A stretch of 64,000 bases of DNA, taken from positions 2,017,501 to 2,081,500 of the forward strand of contig NZ_CP056783.1 of NCBI RefSeq assembly GCF_023278045.1. Direction: 5' to 3'. Source of the DNA: Flavobacterium sp. K5-23 (GTDB lineage Bacteria > Bacteroidota > Bacteroidia > Flavobacteriales > Flavobacteriaceae). The translations under genes and the position numbers were made by a program. The notes below the pieces were generated by a model. That model was not told where the DNA came from, did no database searches, and saw nothing but the letters and a program-made list of their open reading frames with translations. Of this stretch, positions 1 through 8,779 are shown piece after piece; the first letter of the stretch is position 1; each line of letters begins with the position of its first letter.

Positions 1-1380
1 GTGATGCGTTTGCGGAAACATATCCACTGGGCGCACACGAGTTACTTTGTATTTTTCGTCCATTAAAGCTAAATCACGAGCTTGTGTAGCTGAGTTACAA
101 CTTACATAAACCACTTTTTCAGGAGCAATTTTCATAATTTGTTCGATTACATCCTTATGCATTCCGTCTCTTGGTGGATCAGTAATAATCACATCAGGAT
201 GACCGTGTTGCGCTATGAAATCGTCGTTAAAGACCACTTTCATATCTCCTACAAAGAACTCACAGTTTGTGATTTCGTTGCGTACCGCATTCGCTTTAGC
301 GTCTTTAATCGCATCTGGAACACTTTCGACACCTATTACTTTCTTTGCTTTTTTAGAAACAAACTGAGCAATAGTACCCGTTCCAGTATATAAATCATAA
401 ACGATTTCGTTTCCTGTCAATCCAGCAAAGTCACGAGTGATTTTATATAACTCATAGGCTTGGTCTGAATTGGTTTGGTAGAAAGACTTAGCGTTAATGC
501 TAAATTTCAATCCTTCCATTTCTTCCAGGATGTAATCACGACCTTTGTATAGTTTGATGTCAGTATCGTAAAGCGTATCGTTTGCCTTACTGTTTACCAC
601 ATATTGTAAAGAAGTAATTTGTGGAAACTTCTCATATAAATGGTCTAAGATTAATTCTCTGTTGGCTTTATCGTTTTCAAAAAACTGAATCAAAACCATA
701 ATCTCACCAGTTGAAGAGGTACGCAACATTAAAGTACGTAGCAATCCTTCGTGCGCTCTCGGGTTAAAGAAAGTTAGACCATTTGCATTAGCAAAATCTC
801 TCACTTCGTTTCTAATCGCGTTAGATGGATCTTCTTGTAAGTGACATTTATTGATGTCCAGGATTTTGTCCCACATTTTCGGAATATGGAATCCTAGGGC
901 ATTTCTATTTCCTAAATCTTCGGTGCTGCTAATTTCAGCTTCGGTCAACCAACGGCTGTTCGAAAACGAAAATTCCATTTTGTTTCTATAAAAGAACTTT
1001 TTCTCTGATCCTAAGATAGGTTCAAATTCAGGAAGCTCTACTTTCCCTATGCGTTGCAAGTGATTCAACACCTCATTTTGCTTGTAATACAGCTGTTGGC
1101 TGTACTTCATATTTTGCCATTTACAACCTCCACAAACACCAAAGTGCTCGCAAACAGGTTCTATACGATGTTCAGAAAACTCGTGAAAATGAACCGCTTT
1201 CCCTTCGTAATAGGCCTTGCGCTTCTTAAAAGTCTGCACGTCAACCACATCACCCGGAACCACATTTGGGATAAACACTACCTTACCATCGGGCGCTTTT
1301 GCTACCGATACGCCTTTTGCACCTGCATCAAGGACTTTTATTTGATGAAAGACAACCTTGTCTGTATTTTTCTTAGCCAT
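1..1380 (-). CDS. rlmD: 23S rRNA (uracil-5-)-methyltransferase RlmD, 3' end cut by window edge
   Basis: This is a SAM-dependent RNA methyltransferase of the TrmA/RumA family, which makes m5U in 23S rRNA. Reading the minus strand from the ATG at 1380 gives an N-terminal TRAM-like segment (VVPGDVVDV). Next comes a Cys cluster for the Fe-S site (CEHFGVCGGCKWQ). Further on are the SAM-binding motif DLYTGTGTIAQ, the DPPRDGM motif and the catalytic-Cys motif YVSCNSATQARDL. The frame is open to the window edge, where it reads VDMFPQTHH. Family members usually end within about ten residues of this motif, so only the last few codons and the stop are missing. No gene lies within 250 bases upstream, so it is probably transcribed alone. 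Confidence 0.95.
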   Translation of the reverse strand, partial: MAKKNTDKVVFHQIKVLDAGAKGVSVAKAPDGKVVFIPNVVPGDVVDVQTFKKRKAYYEGKAVHFHEFSEHRIEPVCEHFGVCGGCKWQNMKYSQQLYYKQNEVLNHLQRIGKVELPEFEPILGSEKKFFYRNKMEFSFSNSRWLTEAEISSTEDLGNRNALGFHIPKMWDKILDINKCHLQEDPSNAIRNEVRDFANANGLTFFNPRAHEGLLRTLMLRTSSTGEIMVLIQFFENDKANRELILDHLYEKFPQITSLQYVVNSKANDTLYDTDIKLYKGRDYILEEMEGLKFSINAKSFYQTNSDQAYELYKITRDFAGLTGNEIVYDLYTGTGTIAQFVSKKAKKVIGVESVPDAIKDAKANAVRNEITNCEFFVGDMKVVFNDDFIAQHGHPDVIITDPPRDGMHKDVIEQIMKIAPEKVVYVSCNSATQARDLALMDEKYKVTRVRPVDMFPQTHH

Positions 1381-1630
1381 GGCGCAAAAATAAGCGTTTG
1401 TAAACTTTTATAAATTCAAATTGCGAAATATTTTCAAAAAAGAGTGTTTTTTATTTGAGCCTATTCCCGCTTTTCGCTGCAAACCCGCCATTCTACAAGC
1501 AAGAACACTACGCCTGTAAAGGAGCTTCCGCTGGTCGCTCTTTACCGGCAAGAGTTCTAAAGCTGGTAGTACCGCGGTTTTTACGCTATAATCGGGGGCA
1601 GGGGAGTTGAAGTTGTAAATTAGTATAGTT
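1381..1630. repeat. Intergenic repeat-like patch with hairpin (1516-1545)
   Basis: No open frame is convincing here. From about 1455 to 1615 the base composition is clearly richer in G and C than the flanks. It contains an imperfect hairpin with arms 1516-1525 (GTAAAGGAGC) and 1537-1545 (GCTCTTTAC). It looks like a dispersed flavobacterial intergenic element rather than a gene, but no second copy is present in this window, so that reading is an inference. Confidence 0.4.
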
Positions 1631-2080
1631 CTAAAATTGGTCTTTACGCTTCATCATTTCGTAATTTAAAATCGTGAGAAAATAAAAAATAAAATCGGCG
1701 CAAATTTTTCCTGCAATTACTCCTGTTAATGCATTTCCGGTTAAAATGGGCAACCAATACATACAAAACGGACGAACCAATGAAATATCGAGAAGAGCGG
1801 GATAACCAAATTCCAGCAACAAGTTTCTAACAATCAAGAGCACATCTTTAAAAGAAGTGCGTTGCTGCAGTATTTTATTCTTTTTGCGCCGTTGCAGGAA
1901 AACCATAATAAGTATAACACCATAAAAAGCAAAGTACTCCGCAAACGTAATTAGGTAAGCCGTCGTCAAGCCATCAAAAAACCTACTGAATTGCGAACCC
2001 AGCAAAGCCGCGCTGCTAGCGGCCAACTCGGCATATTTATAGCGATCAAACCATTCTTTAAACTGTACTTTAGAAAGCAT
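1631..2080 (-). CDS. Uncharacterised multi-pass membrane protein
   Basis: This is a 149-residue protein that I do not recognise. It has about three to four hydrophobic stretches: residues near 33-60 (ending FAFYGVILIMVFLQ), a segment around 85-112, and one near 115-140 (GVIAGKICADFIFYFLTI). A basic loop (RRKKNK) follows the first, which suggests that loop is cytoplasmic. The N-terminus is amphipathic, with no cleavable signal peptide. The ATG at 2080 follows an A-rich leader and there is no neighbour in the same transcription unit within 130 bases. The length and pattern fit a small integral inner-membrane protein. No catalytic motif is visible and I assign no function. Confidence 0.6.
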   Translation of the reverse strand: MLSKVQFKEWFDRYKYAELAASSAALLGSQFSRFFDGLTTAYLITFAEYFAFYGVILIMVFLQRRKKNKILQQRTSFKDVLLIVRNLLLEFGYPALLDISLVRPFCMYWLPILTGNALTGVIAGKICADFIFYFLTILNYEMMKRKDQF

Positions 2081-2217
2081 AGAAGTTTTTTACTTATTGG
2101 TAAAGAAAAGCAAAAGTAAAAAAAAACACAATCTAAATTAATCTATCGCTACAGATTGAAAGGATTCAAAAGAATTTAATCTGTGCTTCTCTTTTTAATC
2201 TCTGATAAAAAACATTT

Positions 2218-3747
2218 TTAATTTGCAGCTTTAAACTGTTTCATTTCTTGCAACGGTTCGATGGCATTGTAATCTTTCCAAATTTTTGGATCGTAGGATT
2301 TGATATTTATATATTTAAAATTTTCTTCCTTGATTTTTTCTATGGCGGCAACGTTCGTTTCAGTACGGGACATATTTAAAAACTCTGTTTTATTGCGAGT
2401 ATTGGCTTCAATTTTAAAATCAATTGCCAATACGTCTTTTTCACCGTTAGTTAATTCTATAAGCTTCAACGGGCGATTGAGATAAAAGTAATTTCCACTT
2501 TCTGTAGCGGCATACTGCATATAGTAGCTATCCTCTTCGGCTCTTTTTTTGTAAATTATGGTTCCTTTGCTAACATTTTCGGATACTTTAATTCCTAACA
2601 GAAACTTCATATTGAAATTATGCACCTTTTCTCCTTCGTCTAGGACATAATCAGTTCTCAGGACAGCATAATCGTTTTCAGAAATATACAGTTTACCCAC
2701 ATACATGGCTTTGCTTTTTCGAGGTTTAAAAGAGAGGATATAGGCAAATTCATTTTGATCAGTGTAGGTTGTGCCTTCAAAAGTGTAGTCGTATAGATCC
2801 GGTTTTTGTATAAAATCGAATCGCTTATCGCTTAAAAAATTATTTTCATGCATAAAGCTTTTAAGCTTGCTTTTTGTAGCAGTTAACGGGCTGTTTATTT
2901 CTATGTCAATACCTTTGTTTTTCTTTTTATTGAAGTCTTTACGTAACGAAATCGTATCTCTTGATCCAAAAAGCCCACTTTTTGCGCGGTAATATTTAGT
3001 GGAGTCTAAGTGTTGTAACATCATATTCATAGCTGTTTTTTCTAAATCGTCTAGGGACGTAGACTCTCCTTCCTTTTTTAAGACAGTAGCTTTTAAAACA
3101 GCTAGTTTTGAGGTAAACACAAACTTATCAGCTTTTTTGGTTTTAACCGAATAGTAATTACAAAGAATATCCGTAAATGATAACGGCGGATGCGATATTA
3201 ATTTTTTAGAAAAACCCTGCAAGTCATTGTTGACTTTTGATAAGGCTTGCTTGCTAAAACCAGTTGATTTGTTAATCTCCACATCGATTATCGAAGGATT
3301 AAAATAATTAGAGGTTCTGTAAAAGAACATTTCTTTTGACCCTTTTTCGCCAGTGGTATAATTACGGCTCAAGTTGGCTTTTACATTAGCCATAATCTCA
3401 TAAGGATTTGGTTTTATGTTTGATACGACAACATCATTCAGTTCGTAAATTCCGGGTAAAAGCTTAATCGTAAAATCCAGTTTTTTCAATTCCCCAACGG
3501 TCAGTTGCTGATTAACAAAACCCAAATAGGAAACAGTAAGGAATGTTTCGTCTTTACTATTGTTTTCCGAAAGTGAAAAATAACCTTCGCCATTTGAAAC
3601 CAAGTTTTCCGACTCGTTCACCCTAATATTTGCATACGGAATACTTTCTCCAGTTGTGGAATCAATGATTTTTCCTTTTATGTTTTGGGCATTTCCTATT
3701 TGGAAGAAAAAAAGAATAAAATATATATTTATCAGGGTTTGTCTCAT
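2218..3747 (-). CDS. Secreted protein with carboxypeptidase-regulatory-like domain
   Basis: This 509-residue protein starts with a signal peptide (about residues 1-20, ending IGNAQ). A CarboxypepD_reg-like beta-sandwich follows at about residues 22-108 (GKIIDSTTGESIPYANIRV, then VSYLGF). This domain is common at the N-terminus of Bacteroidota outer-membrane and surface proteins. The rest, about 110-509, has the beta-rich, lysine-rich look of the uncharacterised region that follows such domains in proteins of this type. No TonB plug or barrel is present, so it is not a SusC-like receptor, and no T9SS sorting domain is visible. It is probably periplasmic or outer-membrane associated. It is divergent from the CocE-type hydrolase gene, with 272 bases between the two starts. 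Precise function is unknown. Confidence 0.75.
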   Translation of the reverse strand: MRQTLINIYFILFFFQIGNAQNIKGKIIDSTTGESIPYANIRVNESENLVSNGEGYFSLSENNSKDETFLTVSYLGFVNQQLTVGELKKLDFTIKLLPGIYELNDVVVSNIKPNPYEIMANVKANLSRNYTTGEKGSKEMFFYRTSNYFNPSIIDVEINKSTGFSKQALSKVNNDLQGFSKKLISHPPLSFTDILCNYYSVKTKKADKFVFTSKLAVLKATVLKKEGESTSLDDLEKTAMNMMLQHLDSTKYYRAKSGLFGSRDTISLRKDFNKKKNKGIDIEINSPLTATKSKLKSFMHENNFLSDKRFDFIQKPDLYDYTFEGTTYTDQNEFAYILSFKPRKSKAMYVGKLYISENDYAVLRTDYVLDEGEKVHNFNMKFLLGIKVSENVSKGTIIYKKRAEEDSYYMQYAATESGNYFYLNRPLKLIELTNGEKDVLAIDFKIEANTRNKTEFLNMSRTETNVAAIEKIKEENFKYINIKSYDPKIWKDYNAIEPLQEMKQFKAAN

Positions 3748-4019
3748 TTTTGTAAAGTGCTTTAAAGATGTAAGCTTTAACTAAATTATATCAATTATCT
3801 GTTTTTTTGATATTTATCAGTAGCAAATTGACACTATTAAAACTATAGCTGCAATACCCACTTTTAGTGATTTATAAAATTTTAACTTTTTGGGATGTAT
3901 AACCTTTAAGCAATCGAAAACACTAGATAAATCAACTTGTTTTTAATTTAGATAAACTAAATTGTAAAACAACCATATTTCTAAATATATTTACCGTTCT
4001 ATAATTAGCTGTTATTTAC

Positions 4020-5867
4020 ATGAAAAAACTATTATTTATTGCGCTTTTAGTGTTTACTACGAGTGTGTTTGCCCAAGACAAGAGTCAAGGTACTACTAGT
4101 GAAAACTACACCAAGAAAGAAGTACAAATTAAAATGCGTGATGGCGCAACTTTATTTACTGCCATTTATGCACCCAAAGACCGTTCTAAAAAATACCCTA
4201 TCATTATGCAACGCACGCCCTACAGCTGTGCGCCTTATGGAGAAACCGAATTTAAAAAGAGTATTGGTCCAAGTGATACGATGATGAAAGAAGGTTATAT
4301 AGTCGTGTATCAAGACGTTCGTGGGCGCTATATGAGTGATGGTTTGTATGACAATATGCGAGCTTTTATCCCTAATAAAAAAGTAAAAACCCAAGTGGAC
4401 GAAGCTTCCGATACGTATGATACGATTGACTGGCTTGTTAAAAACGTGGAGAACAATAACGGGAATGTGGGTGTATGGGGTATTTCGTATCCTGGATTTT
4501 ATTCTACTTATTCTTTGTTAAGCAACCATCCTGCTTTGAAAGCAGTTTCGCCTCAGGCTTGTATTGCTGATTTCTTTTTTGATGATTTTCATCATAATGG
4601 CGCTTATTTATTGAGCTACTGGAAAGCGACACCTTTATTTGGTATCCAAAAAGCGGAAAAAACCGACAAAGGTTGGTTTAAATTTCCTGATTTAGGAACT
4701 AAAGATGATTACCAGTTTTTTCTAGATGCAGGGCCTTTGTCTAATTTGGATAAATTTTATGGGAAAGACAATGAATTTTGGCAACAGCTAAAAGACCATT
4801 CAAGTTATGATGATTTCTGGCAAAAACGCGGAATTCTACAACACTTAAAAGATATTAAACCTGCAGTAATGACAGTAGGAGGTTGGTTTGATGCCGAGGA
4901 TTTATATGGTCCTTTAAACACGTACCAAGCCATTGAAAAAAGCAGTAAGAACTACAATACAATTGTTATGGGACCTTGGAGTCACGGCGATTGGGCTAAG
5001 AACTCGGCTAGTGCTGTGATTGGAAATATAAAGTTTGGCGATAGTATTTCTGGGTTTTACCAAAAAAATATCGAAGCCAAGTTCTTCCGTCATTTCTTGA
5101 AAGACAATGGAAAAGGGGAAAACAAATTACCGGAAGCCTATGTCTTTGACACTGGTTCTAAAGACTGGAAAACGTATGACGTTTGGCCACCAAAAAACAT
5201 AGTAAAAGAAAGCTTTTATTTGGCTTCAGACAAATTAACGACTGCTGTGCAAACGAATGTTGGTTTTGAGGAATTCATTAGCGATCCAAAAAAACCAGTT
5301 TCTTTTACTGAAGATATCAACCAAAAAGGGATTACTCCTAGAAAATACATGACAGATGACCAACGTTTTGCAGCAAGACGTCCTGATGTTCTAGTTTTTG
5401 AAACGGACGTATTGACTGATGACACTACATTGGCAGGAGATATTTTGGCGCAATTGCAAGTTTCCACTTCTGGAACAGATGCGGACTGGATTGTAAAAGT
5501 TATTGATGTATTCCCAAATGACGAACCAGAAACGCCTGAAGTTGCTCCTTATTTAAAAATGAGCAATTACCATATGATGGTGCGTAGTGAGGTGATGAGA
5601 GGTCGTTTTAGAAATAGTTTTATAAACCCGGAACCTTTTGTGGCAAATGAGAAAACAGCCGTAAATATCAAATTGCAAGATGTGATGCATACCTTCAAGA
5701 AAGGGCATAAAATCCAAATCCAAGTTCAAAGTACCTGGTTTCCTTTGATTGATTTGAATCCGCAAACGTATGTGGACAATATCTTTTATGCAAAACCGGA
5801 AGATTTTAAAAAGCAAACACATCGTGTGTATTCAGATTCTAAAATACTTTTTACTGTTTTGAAATAA
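4020..5867 (+). CDS. Secreted CocE/NonD-family alpha/beta hydrolase
   Basis: This is a 615-residue hydrolase of the X-Pro dipeptidyl-peptidase S15 / CocE / glutaryl-7-ACA acylase family, which cleaves ester or amide bonds. It has a Sec signal peptide (residues 1-19, ending SVFAQ). The N-terminal fold carries YQDVRGRY near residue 100, and the nucleophile elbow WGISYPG puts the serine at residue 156. The acid (GGWFDAED) follows near residue 290 and the histidine (GPWSHGDW) near residue 325. The C-terminal part is the jelly-roll domain of the family. The protein is full length and all three catalytic residues are present. The ATG at 4020 directly starts the signal peptide. The true substrate cannot be read from sequence; esters, beta-lactam side chains or peptides are all possible. 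Confidence 0.9.
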   Translation: MKKLLFIALLVFTTSVFAQDKSQGTTSENYTKKEVQIKMRDGATLFTAIYAPKDRSKKYPIIMQRTPYSCAPYGETEFKKSIGPSDTMMKEGYIVVYQDVRGRYMSDGLYDNMRAFIPNKKVKTQVDEASDTYDTIDWLVKNVENNNGNVGVWGISYPGFYSTYSLLSNHPALKAVSPQACIADFFFDDFHHNGAYLLSYWKATPLFGIQKAEKTDKGWFKFPDLGTKDDYQFFLDAGPLSNLDKFYGKDNEFWQQLKDHSSYDDFWQKRGILQHLKDIKPAVMTVGGWFDAEDLYGPLNTYQAIEKSSKNYNTIVMGPWSHGDWAKNSASAVIGNIKFGDSISGFYQKNIEAKFFRHFLKDNGKGENKLPEAYVFDTGSKDWKTYDVWPPKNIVKESFYLASDKLTTAVQTNVGFEEFISDPKKPVSFTEDINQKGITPRKYMTDDQRFAARRPDVLVFETDVLTDDTTLAGDILAQLQVSTSGTDADWIVKVIDVFPNDEPETPEVAPYLKMSNYHMMVRSEVMRGRFRNSFINPEPFVANEKTAVNIKLQDVMHTFKKGHKIQIQVQSTWFPLIDLNPQTYVDNIFYAKPEDFKKQTHRVYSDSKILFTVLK

Positions 5868-5881
5868 ATTCTGTTATTTAC

Positions 5882-6173
5882 GAGGTTCAATTGTCCTTAG
5901 CTTCCGTAATCGAGCGTCAAATGTTTGAAGAATACGTAAAAAGAAAAGCTGTTTGAGCGCAGCGAGTTCTTTTCTTTTAGTATTTAAGAACTAATTTGAC
6001 CGATGAGGGAGTGTAGACTTGATTTTTTTGTTTCTTTTTTGATCAAGCAAAAAAGAAAATTAGTAAAACATAATTTTATAATTTCAAAAAAACTTAATTG
6101 GTAGTGTACCTGCTTCTCGATAAAATCTCGCCCCCCAAAAGCGGAATCACTCGAACTGACGAAAAATCATCAT
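5882..6173. repeat. Dispersed intergenic repeat, copy 1
   Basis: This ~290-bp stretch is almost the same as 7374-7756 and in the same orientation. It contains two strong hairpins. The first has arms 5931-5948 and 5969-5984. The second has perfect 11-bp arms at 6031-6041 (TTTCTTTTTTG) and 6048-6058. No coding frame is conserved between the copies. The hairpins could end transcription of the upstream hydrolase gene. The two copies flank the SGNH hydrolase gene as direct repeats. Confidence 0.8.
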
Positions 6174-6269
6174 CTCGTTGAGTTGGCTCATAAAGTAAAT
6201 GATTAATGTGAAAACAAGAATCCAATCCTAGAAATAGTGATTGGGTTTTTGTTATATAGGAATTTGTGG

Positions 6270-6914
6270 TTATTGTGTAGCGAGAGCATTTTGTATCGCT
6301 TTCTCTATCAAAGGCGCCATTATTTCATAACCAGCTTTGTTAGGATGCACGCCATCTTTAGAATAGGCTAGGGGCAGTCCTTTTTTATCATCAGTCATTG
6401 CCGTGTGATAATCGACAAATGTAATTTCATTGGCAGTAGCATAACTACTTAGAAGAGTATTCAACTCAATAATGGTATTTGCAGGTTCTTGATTGGGTTG
6501 CCATATAAAATCATTAGCTGGTAAAATCGAGCAGAGAATGACTTTTATGTGATGGGCTTTCGCCAAATCCACCATCGAGAAAAGGTTATCTGTTATCATT
6601 TCTAATGTTGAAGGTCCCGTATTACCGGCGATATCATTGACACCTGCTAAAATAACAACGAGACTAGGTTTTAATGCAATGACATCGGCTCTAAAACGCA
6701 GTAATAGTTGCGGACTTGTTTGGCCGCTGATTCCTCTATTAATATAATGATGATTTTCAAAATACTCTGGTGCTTCACGGCTCCAAAACTCGGTTATAGA
6801 ATCTCCCAGAAATACTACTCGCTTATCATTAAGCACCGAGTTTTGAAAAATCGAATTGGCTTTTTGGTATTTGTTTAGATTGGGCCAGTCTTGTACTTTG
6901 TTTCGTTTTTCCAT
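6270..6914 (-). CDS. SGNH/GDSL-family hydrolase (lipase/esterase-like)
   Basis: This is a serine esterase of the SGNH fold with all four consensus blocks. Block I is VFLGDSITE, with the nucleophile Ser. Block II is the Gly in RGISGQT. Block III is LAGVNDIAGN, with the oxyanion Asn. Block V is KDGVHPNKAGY, with the catalytic Asp and His. It resembles TesA-like arylesterases and carbohydrate acetylesterases. I chose the ATG at 6914 (214 residues), just before the conserved NLNKYQ region. The frame also extends to a TTG at 6968 (232 residues), but that extension has no signal peptide and looks unlike a protein start. Many relatives are secreted, so the absence of a signal peptide is odd: either this copy is cytoplasmic or its N-terminus is degraded. 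The gene stands alone between two repeat copies. Confidence 0.85.
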   Translation of the reverse strand: MEKRNKVQDWPNLNKYQKANSIFQNSVLNDKRVVFLGDSITEFWSREAPEYFENHHYINRGISGQTSPQLLLRFRADVIALKPSLVVILAGVNDIAGNTGPSTLEMITDNLFSMVDLAKAHHIKVILCSILPANDFIWQPNQEPANTIIELNTLLSSYATANEITFVDYHTAMTDDKKGLPLAYSKDGVHPNKAGYEIMAPLIEKAIQNALATQ

Positions 6915-7089
6915 AAAAGATTTTGAAATGGACTGGGTTATTTTAGAAAAAATCCTAGTCACTAACAATAGATGTTCCGAAGCAAATCTAGCTAAAATAA
7001 TTTCGGATTAATTCTATAAAGCACAGTATTTTTAATTTGTATTTATATTCAAACAGATAATTAGAATTCCACCGTTAACAAATAGTTTA

Positions 7090-7165
7090 CCATATGAGAA
7101 ATATAAGGACATATAAGTTATTGATTTTTAAGCCTCGCTTAAATCCTCTTATATTTCTTAAATGG
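7090..7165. repeat. Inverted repeat, 18-bp imperfect arms
   Basis: Arms at 7090-7107 (CCATATGAGAAATATAAG) and 7148-7165 (CTTATATTTCTTAAATGG) can pair with two mismatches around a 40-base loop. It lies in the 870-base gene-free stretch 6915-7788. The rest of that stretch holds repeat copy 2 and otherwise AT-rich sequence with no convincing frame. Confidence 0.55.
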
Positions 7166-7373
7166 TTAAAAATTAATGCTGTTTATTTCAGTATATAGCC
7201 ATAATTTCAAAGTCATTTTCGAATGAACCAATTCTTTGTGTCTATAATTGGTTTTCGATATATAATTTGTTGCACGTCACTTCGAGGTGTGATTTTTTCA
7301 TAAAAAAGTAATATTAAATGACATTTGAGGTTTAAAGTTGAATTCGATTACAAACTAAAATGCTGTTGTTTAA

Positions 7374-7756
7374 GAGGTTCAGTTGTCCTTAGCTTCCGCA
7401 GTCGAGCGTCAAATGTTTGAAGAATACGTAAAAAGAAAAGCTGTTTGAGCGCAGCGAGTTCTTTTCTTTTAGTATTCGAGAACTAATTTGACCGACGAGG
7501 GAGTGTAGACTTGATTTTTTTGTTTCTTTTTTGATCAAGCAAAAAAGAAAATTAGTAAAACATAATTTTTTATTTTCAACAAAACGTCATTGGTAGTGTA
7601 CCTGCTTCTCGATACATTTCAAAATAAAAAATTTTGAAATACTCGAAGTGACGAAATGAAAAAATGTATCGAGAACCGTTTTTAATTCTAAATTTTCTTG
7701 TTCTCGATACAATCCCTCCCAAAATCGGGATCACTCGAACTGACGAAAATCATCAT
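7374..7756. repeat. Dispersed intergenic repeat, copy 2, with internal insertion
   Basis: This is the second copy of the repeat at 5882-6173, nearly identical through the shared hairpins up to about 7614. It then carries roughly 90 extra bases (about 7615-7710) before rejoining the common 3' end (CACTCGAACTGACG). The extra piece is itself palindromic and repeats the TTCTCGATAC sequence found at the junction. Confidence 0.8.
7606..7675. repeat. Nested palindromic insertion inside repeat copy 2
   Basis: Outer arms 7606-7619 (TTCTCGATACATTT) and 7662-7675 are perfect 14-bp complements. Within them, 7617-7624 (TTTCAAAA) and 7632-7639 form a second small stem. The piece is absent from copy 1 at the corresponding point, so it looks like a separate small mobile or REP-like hairpin unit. 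Confidence 0.65.
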
Positions 7757-7788
7757 TAAAAACCAATTTCCCCTAACGGCTAAGATTT

Positions 7789-8259
7789 CTATTCTTCAAA
7801 ATTATCTTTCCAGTCTTTTGAAACAATAGCCGAAACCTTATTGTCTTTATCCATAGTCACTCTCAGTTCTTTATTAGCCACTTTCTTTGAATAATCAGCT
7901 TTAAATCTATAAATGATGGATTGACCATCCTCATTTGGGATGACTTCTATTAGTCGGAGATCGATGAAGGTACCGTAGTTTTGACGGAATTTCGCACAAG
8001 TTTTACTAAGGCGGCTAAGCGTGGTGTTTGCAATGACTTTGTCTGTAGCTTCGTCTCGGGTAAATTGTTTGAATGTTGAGGTATTGCATGTCAATAACAC
8101 TCTTTTACCTAAATTATAGGCTTTGGCCTTTAGCGCTTCATTGGCTTCTGCTTTTATCAGTAGCTCGGCCATATTTTCTCTTTCAATTTTTTCTTTTGCT
8201 TTTTTGGATTTACATGCTATTAGAGAAAGTAGGCAGAGTAGTAGAATTAACTTTTTCAT
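7789..8259 (-). CDS. Small lipoprotein of unknown function
   Basis: This 156-residue protein has a lipoprotein signal peptide: basic start, hydrophobic core LILLLCLLSL, then the lipobox LIAC with the acylated Cys at residue 16. A strongly basic linker (KSKKAKEK) follows, and then a short alpha plus beta domain of about 110 residues containing two further Cys. It is likely anchored in the inner or outer membrane facing the periplasm. There is no recognised family motif. It stands alone between the repeat region and the divergently oriented surface-protein gene. Confidence 0.7.
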   Translation of the reverse strand: MKKLILLLCLLSLIACKSKKAKEKIERENMAELLIKAEANEALKAKAYNLGKRVLLTCNTSTFKQFTRDEATDKVIANTTLSRLSKTCAKFRQNYGTFIDLRLIEVIPNEDGQSIIYRFKADYSKKVANKELRVTMDKDNKVSAIVSKDWKDNFEE

Positions 8260-8779
8260 TTCGGTTTCAATTTCTGTATAAACGGAAAATAAGGGTGTAA
8301 AGTATAAAACCAGCCTTCTTATTCCTGTTTTTTATGAGAATGACGAGCTTTAAAGCGGTTTCGTATACTATTGTATATGTGATAGATGTGTTTTTAATTA
8401 ACTGTGTATCAAGTATTTGTTTTTTATTTTAATTCACATTTTGATCTGTGAACTCATAAATGAAATTAACGCTTTTATGTTTGTATGAATTTTACGTTTT
8501 TATTTGATGACACGAATGTCATTCGAAGTTTTTTTTAACACTTTCATCGGAAATATGATAAATGTATTAACGATGTAATTGTTAATTATATAAATTAGTA
8601 TTCAAATGTATGAATATTACGCAGTTGCGATTTTTTTTTGTTGCGTAAATATGAATTTGGCTGTAATTCCATTATATATTTTAACATAAAATCAATAATA
8701 GAACTCCCCACTCTATAGATTTTATTTTTTCAGTTTGTTATATCGTGTTCGTTATTTTATAAATTTTTATTCGATAAAT
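8260..8779. other. 520-base AT-rich intergenic region upstream of the surface-protein gene
   Basis: There is no credible coding frame. The strand runs divergently from the lipoprotein gene into the surface-protein gene. A TATGTTTG box at 8476-8483 matches the Bacteroidota -7 consensus TAnnTTTG, but no well-spaced -33 TTG precedes it and it would imply a leader of about 300 bases. I therefore do not call it as a promoter. Confidence 0.4.

Noticed and set aside
139..393. 84-residue plus-strand open frame
   Set aside because: It lies wholly antisense to the well-supported rlmD coding sequence.
1054..1413. 119-residue plus-strand open frame
   Set aside because: Antisense shadow of rlmD; no domain or start signal.
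8735..8779. TTG start 15 codons before the surface-protein ATG
   Set aside because: It would place polar residues ahead of an ideal signal peptide that begins at the ATG at 8780.
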